A stretch of DNA of 13,985 nucleotides from RGIG3009 sp045595445 (lineage in GTDB: Bacteria; Bacillota; Clostridia; Oscillospirales; Acutalibacteraceae). Shown here in pieces: positions 13,774 to 13,985 of the stretch. Within the stretch, counting starts at the first letter, position 1, and each line of letters starts with the position of its first letter. The notes under the pieces were generated by a model. That model was given only the letters and a program-made list of their open reading frames with translations. It searched no databases and had not been told where the DNA came from. The stretch spans positions 1-13,985 of the forward strand of contig JAZOAK010000074.1 of assembly GCA_045595445.1 (NCBI GenBank). The letters run 5' to 3'. A program made the position numbers and the translations under genes.

Positions 13774-13849
13774 CCGGGTGTGGCGCAGCTGGGAGCGCGG
13801 GTGGTTTGGGACCATCAGGCCGCAGGTTCGATCCCTGTCACTCGGACCA
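13774..13849 (+). tRNA. tRNA-Pro (anticodon TGG)
   Basis: This 76-nt cloverleaf includes an encoded CCA. The acceptor CCGGGTG pairs with CACTCGG (one G-T pair), the D-stem is GCGC/GCGC, the anticodon stem GGTGG pairs with CCATC around TTTGGGA (anticodon TGG), and the T-arm is GCAGG-TTCGATC-CCTGT. The discriminator base is A. No convincing promoter lies between 13614 and 13773, so expression probably depends on the promoter at 13535-13564 and on 5' processing out of a precursor carrying an extra tRNA half. Confidence 0.95.
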
Positions 13850-13853
13850 AATT

Positions 13854-13907
13854 TGCGGATTCGTCCGCATACGAAAGCCGCAAAGTAGGGATACTTTGCG
13901 GCTTTTT
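13854..13907 (+). terminator. Terminator after tRNA-Pro, preceded by a small hairpin
   Basis: A small hairpin TGCGGA-TTCG-TCCGCA (13854-13869) is followed by a 14-bp stem (13874-13887 with 13892-13905, loop GGGA) that ends in a T-run to 13907. The main stem is a typical rho-independent terminator for the tRNA transcript. The downstream gene therefore needs its own promoter or read-through. Confidence 0.88.
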
Positions 13908-13927
13908 AGCAACTATGGAGGATCACA

Positions 13928-13985
13928 ATGACAAATGAAGATGTATTAAATTTAGTACGACGTTGCAGATTAAAATCTGGAAAAG
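13928..13985 (+). CDS. Unidentified gene, N-terminal fragment (3' end outside window)
   Basis: An ATG at 13928 with GGAGG (13917-13921) six bases upstream opens a frame running off the window edge after 19 codons (MTNEDVLNLVRRCRLKSGK). The fragment is too short to identify. The ribosome binding site supports a real gene. It is AT-richer than the housekeeping genes here and starts just beyond a duplicated tRNA, where integrated elements often lie, but nothing in the 19 residues shows it is phage- or element-borne. Confidence 0.55.
   Translation, partial: MTNEDVLNLVRRCRLKSGK

Larger units (their letters stand above)
13574..13811 (+). repeat. 40-bp exact direct repeat (13574-13613 and 13772-13811), 198-bp period
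   Basis: The two copies are identical over 40 bases, starting 2 nt before the tRNA-Pro 5' end and ending with the last base of the anticodon loop (TTTGGGA). Beyond that point they diverge at once (GCGTG against CCATC). Only the right copy continues into the tRNA 3' half. Recombination between the copies would remove 198 bp and leave one intact tRNA-Pro next to the strong promoter. Confidence 0.95.

Noticed and set aside
13614..13811. Self-splicing intron in the anticodon loop of tRNA-Pro
   Set aside because: Joining 13613 to 13812 would formally restore the tRNA, but the segment is short, carries a complete second 5' half and shows no recognisable group I core. A DNA-level duplication or integration explains it better.

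Overview
The window reads as a chromosomal segment of a low-to-mid GC Firmicute, most likely class Clostridia and perhaps an Oscillospirales-type gut bacterium. The support is strong AGGAGG-type ribosome binding sites, consensus sigma-A promoters, tRNA genes with encoded CCA, a MecA-type adaptor, an Rnf-type operon and a PTS IIC permease. The taxonomic call is an inference from gene style, because no rRNA or other marker is present.

Layout. Positions 2-214 hold the 3' end of a HAD hydrolase, followed by a promoter and rpe (271-945). A MecA-like adaptor gene (881-1447, minus) converges on rpe and overlaps its 3' end by 65 bp. Positions 1562-5835 form a tightly coupled plus-strand operon: rnfC-rnfD-rnfE-rnfA-like genes with overlapping stops and starts, then a Cof-type HAD phosphatase, closed by a bidirectional terminator. 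On the minus strand follow mnmA (5876-6925), an AT-rich gene for an alpha/alpha-toroid (squalene-cyclase-like) protein (6976-7893), an array of short palindromes (8001-8165) and tRNA-Thr(CGT) with its own promoter and terminator. On the plus strand, secA and ychF (8424-12299) form a housekeeping pair with a clear promoter and a shared terminator. A lone PTS IIC-like permease (12340-13443, minus) follows. The right end holds a strong promoter, an isolated 5' half of tRNA-Pro, a structured 158-nt spacer, an intact tRNA-Pro(TGG), a terminator and the start of an unidentified gene.

Two regions stand out. First, the rnf-like operon lacks rnfG and rnfB, the flavoprotein and ferredoxin-like subunits of a normal Rnf complex. 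Its surviving subunits have also lost signature residues. The RnfA-like protein lacks both membrane [2Fe-2S] cysteines, the RnfE-like protein lacks one of its two, the NADH/FMN glycine motif of RnfC is degenerate, and Ser stands where RnfD normally carries the flavinylated Thr. RnfC nevertheless keeps both 4Fe-4S motifs and every frame is open. This looks like a reduced or repurposed Rnf-type membrane module and is the best candidate here for an undescribed system. Second, the tRNA-Pro gene carries an exact 40-bp duplication of its 5' half, ending in the anticodon loop, 198 bp upstream. The duplicated fragment holds the promoter, and the intervening DNA has inverted repeats and an adjacent pair of 11-bp repeats. 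This looks like a site-specific integration footprint or a very small tRNA-targeting element.

The palindrome array next to tRNA-Thr and the adjoining AT-rich gene suggest a third, acquired patch.
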